NCBI GenBank assembly: GCA_019508225.1
Contig: JAEKLZ010000161.1
Location: 1 to 34,565, forward strand
DNA from: Inquilinus limosus
GTDB lineage: Bacteria; Pseudomonadota; Alphaproteobacteria; DSM-16000; Inquilinaceae
Direction: 5' to 3'
DNA: 34,565 nucleotides
Made by a program: the position numbers and the translations under genes. Each line of letters starts with the position of its first letter. Position 1 is the first letter of the stretch. This document shows, one piece after another, positions 33,272 through 34,565 of the stretch. The notes beneath the pieces were generated by a model. The model was not told the origin of the DNA, searched no databases, and saw nothing but the letters and a program-made list of their open reading frames with translations.

Positions 33272-34369
33272 TCACCACTTCGCCCGCTGGCGCAGGCGCT
33301 CCAGCTCCTTGGCCAGGGCGGCCACCGCGGCGTCGGGCTGCTCGTCGCCGGTCAGCACCGCGTGCACCGATTTCGAGAAGGCCTGCGACACCCGGTTGTA
33401 GCTGGCGCCGGTGGCGGCCGAGGGGCGGGCGATGCTGTCGGCGAAGGCAGCCTGCGTGTCCTTCAGGAAGGGCAGCTTGGCCAGCACCTCCGGGTCCTCG
33501 TACAGCGCCGAGACGGTCGGGTTGTAGGCGCCCTGGATCGCCCGGCGCTTCTGGTCGGCCGCGCCGGTCATGTAGCGGATCAGGCTGACCGCGGCCTCCT
33601 TGTTCTCGGAATACTTCGACACGCCGAGATAGGCCGGGCCCAGGCAGCCGCTCGACTTCTCGCCGGCGGCGCCGACCGGCAGCGCCGCCACGCCGACCTT
33701 GCCGACCAGGGCGCCGCCCGCGGCCTGCGAGGTGCCCCAGACATAGGGCCAGTTGCGCAGGAACACGGCCTTGCCGCTCTCGAACACGGCGCGGGAGCTT
33801 TCCTCGTCGTAGCCCAGCACGCCCTGCGGGCTGATCGTGTCGACCCAGCCATGCGCCAGGGCCAGCGCCTGGGCCGCCTTCGGGTTGTCGATGGTGACGT
33901 CGCCCTTGGCGTTGATGACCGTGCCGCCGCCGGTGCTGGCGACCCATTCGATGGCGTCGCAGGTCAGCCCCTCATAGGACTTGCCCTGCCAGACGAAGCC
34001 CCACATGTCGGCGTCGCCGGCCTTGCGCTCGCCGTCCTGCACCGCCTTGGCGGTGTCGGTCAGCTCGGTCCAGGTCTTCGGCACCGCCTTGCCGTACTTC
34101 TCCAGCAGGTCCTTGCGGTAGAAGATCAGGCCGGTGTCCATGTACCAGGGCAGGGCCAGCAGCTGGCCGTCGATGGTCGCGGCGTCGATCGTGGTCGGGA
34201 AGACGGCGTTGCCGCTCTGCTTGGCCCAGGCCTCGGCGGCGCTGCTGCACAGGTCGTAATCGGTGGCGCCGCAGAACAGCTTCACCGTCGCGGCATCGGC
34301 ATCGGCCCCGGTCCCGGCGGCGGCGAAAGCGGCCAACGCGGCGGTCAGGGATAGGGTGGCAATCTTCAC
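33272..34369 (-). CDS. Sugar ABC transporter substrate-binding protein, probably internally deleted
   Basis: A 365-residue protein, short for this family (usually about 410-425). The signal peptide (1-26) ends near ADA-ATVKLFCGATDYD. After AEAWAKQSGN the usual block of about 55-65 residues, which carries a D-V-x-Q-x-D-V-x-W-type ligand strand, is missing, and the sequence jumps to VFPTTIDAATIDGQLLALPWY (junction near residue 55, base 34204). The rest is normal: MDTGLIFYRKDLLEKYGK, WGFVWQGKSYEGLTCDAIEW, AVFLRNWPYVW, IARPSAATGASYNRVSQAF. It resembles trehalose/maltose-binding ThuE-type proteins. The start is GTG with GGAGG five bases before. The frame is intact, so a shorter, perhaps non-binding protein is made. 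An assembly error is also possible. Confidence 0.85.
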   Translation of the reverse strand: MKIATLSLTAALAAFAAAGTGADADAATVKLFCGATDYDLCSSAAEAWAKQSGNAVFPTTIDAATIDGQLLALPWYMDTGLIFYRKDLLEKYGKAVPKTWTELTDTAKAVQDGERKAGDADMWGFVWQGKSYEGLTCDAIEWVASTGGGTVINAKGDVTIDNPKAAQALALAHGWVDTISPQGVLGYDEESSRAVFESGKAVFLRNWPYVWGTSQAAGGALVGKVGVAALPVGAAGEKSSGCLGPAYLGVSKYSENKEAAVSLIRYMTGAADQKRRAIQGAYNPTVSALYEDPEVLAKLPFLKDTQAAFADSIARPSAATGASYNRVSQAFSKSVHAVLTGDEQPDAAVAALAKELERLRQRAKW

Positions 34370-34417
34370 GGGTCCCTCCGTTCAAGCCTCTGTTTGCACT
34401 GTCTTGTTATTGTCACG

Positions 34418-34434
34418 GGCGGGTTGCTCCCGCC
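34418..34434 (-). terminator. Hairpin after the kinase gene
   Basis: GGCGGG-TTGCT-CCCGCC is a perfect 6-bp stem with a 5-base loop, placed 3 bases after the stop of the kinase gene and before the binding-protein gene. No T-run follows on the minus strand, so it is probably a partial terminator or mRNA stabiliser between genes of an operon. Confidence 0.4.
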
Positions 34435-34436
34435 GT

Positions 34437-34565
34437 TCAGGTGGAGGCCGGGGCCTCGTGTCGGATCATCCCCAGCAGCTCGGCCTCGCGCGGCAGCGCC
34501 CGGCCGCCGTAATCGGTGGTGGCCAGCGCGCCGCAGCAGGCGGCCAGGGCCAGGCTGTCGCGGAG
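34437..34565 (-). CDS. PfkB family carbohydrate kinase, C-terminal fragment (cut by window edge)
   Basis: The last 42 residues of a gene that extends beyond the right edge. LRDSLALAACCGALATTDYG-type sequence followed by GRALPREAELLGMI matches the final helix and tail of PfkB/ribokinase-type sugar kinases, in which an Ala-rich helix precedes a G-x-x-x-x-P-x-x-x-E tail. The frame is open to the edge. It precedes a sugar-binding protein and two permeases on the same strand, suggesting it phosphorylates the imported sugar. The family call is from a short segment only. Confidence 0.6.
   Translation of the reverse strand, partial: LRDSLALAACCGALATTDYGGRALPREAELLGMIRHEAPAST

Overview
The window is very GC-rich (roughly 70 percent by eye), densely coded, and carries typical proteobacterial accessory metabolism: sugar and taurine ABC importers, LysR regulators, 2-oxoglutarate/Fe(II) oxygenases and a type I secreted RTX-like protein. 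Codon use, short intergenic gaps and two GC-rich inverted-repeat families point to a free-living alphaproteobacterium, probably Rhodospirillales (Azospirillaceae/Inquilinus-like). That placement is inference; no rRNA or other marker gene is present. No tRNA, rRNA, CRISPR array, transposase or integrase was seen.

Layout. (1) 1-7128, a carbohydrate block: a ROK repressor and a partial Gfo/Idh oxidoreductase on the minus strand; divergent from them a promoter, a decayed sugar-permease remnant, a Gfo/Idh-aldo/keto reductase fusion, and a CUT1-type sugar importer (binding protein and two permeases, no ATPase). (2) 7141-10684, a complete taurine operon tauABCD on the minus strand, preceded by a possible 13-residue leader peptide with two Cys codons. 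(3) 11258-13930, an 890-residue secreted RTX-like protein built on an exact 474-bp (158-residue) tandem repeat. (4) 14013-21003, housekeeping and stress genes: YgjP-like metallopeptidase, Bcr/CflA efflux, YciI, SDR, minimal zincin, AI-2E transporter, uracil-DNA glycosylase-like protein, CobB sirtuin and EcsC. (5) 21113-22996, an isopenicillin-N-synthase-like oxygenase with an orphan MetQ. (6) 23012-31347, an AAC(3)-like acetyltransferase, three LysR genes each divergent from a target (aldo/keto reductase, DHA2 efflux pump, NmrA-like protein), a low-Mr tyrosine phosphatase and a small secreted protein. (7) 31357-34565, a second sugar operon on the minus strand: PfkB-type kinase end, binding protein, two permeases, again without ATPase.

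How the genes work together. The two sugar modules import carbohydrates and feed oxidoreductases or a kinase; both must borrow an ATPase from elsewhere. The tau operon imports taurine and releases sulfite through TauD. Convergent genes are packed so tightly that several share or nearly share stop codons.

Most worth a second look: the 474-bp repeat protein; the Cys-containing leader ORF before tauA; the permease remnant at 1625-1765, which suggests that an ABC operon was deleted down to its first and last codons; and a probable in-frame loss of about 55-65 residues from the second sugar-binding protein. These two lesions hint at sugar-transport operons under relaxed selection.
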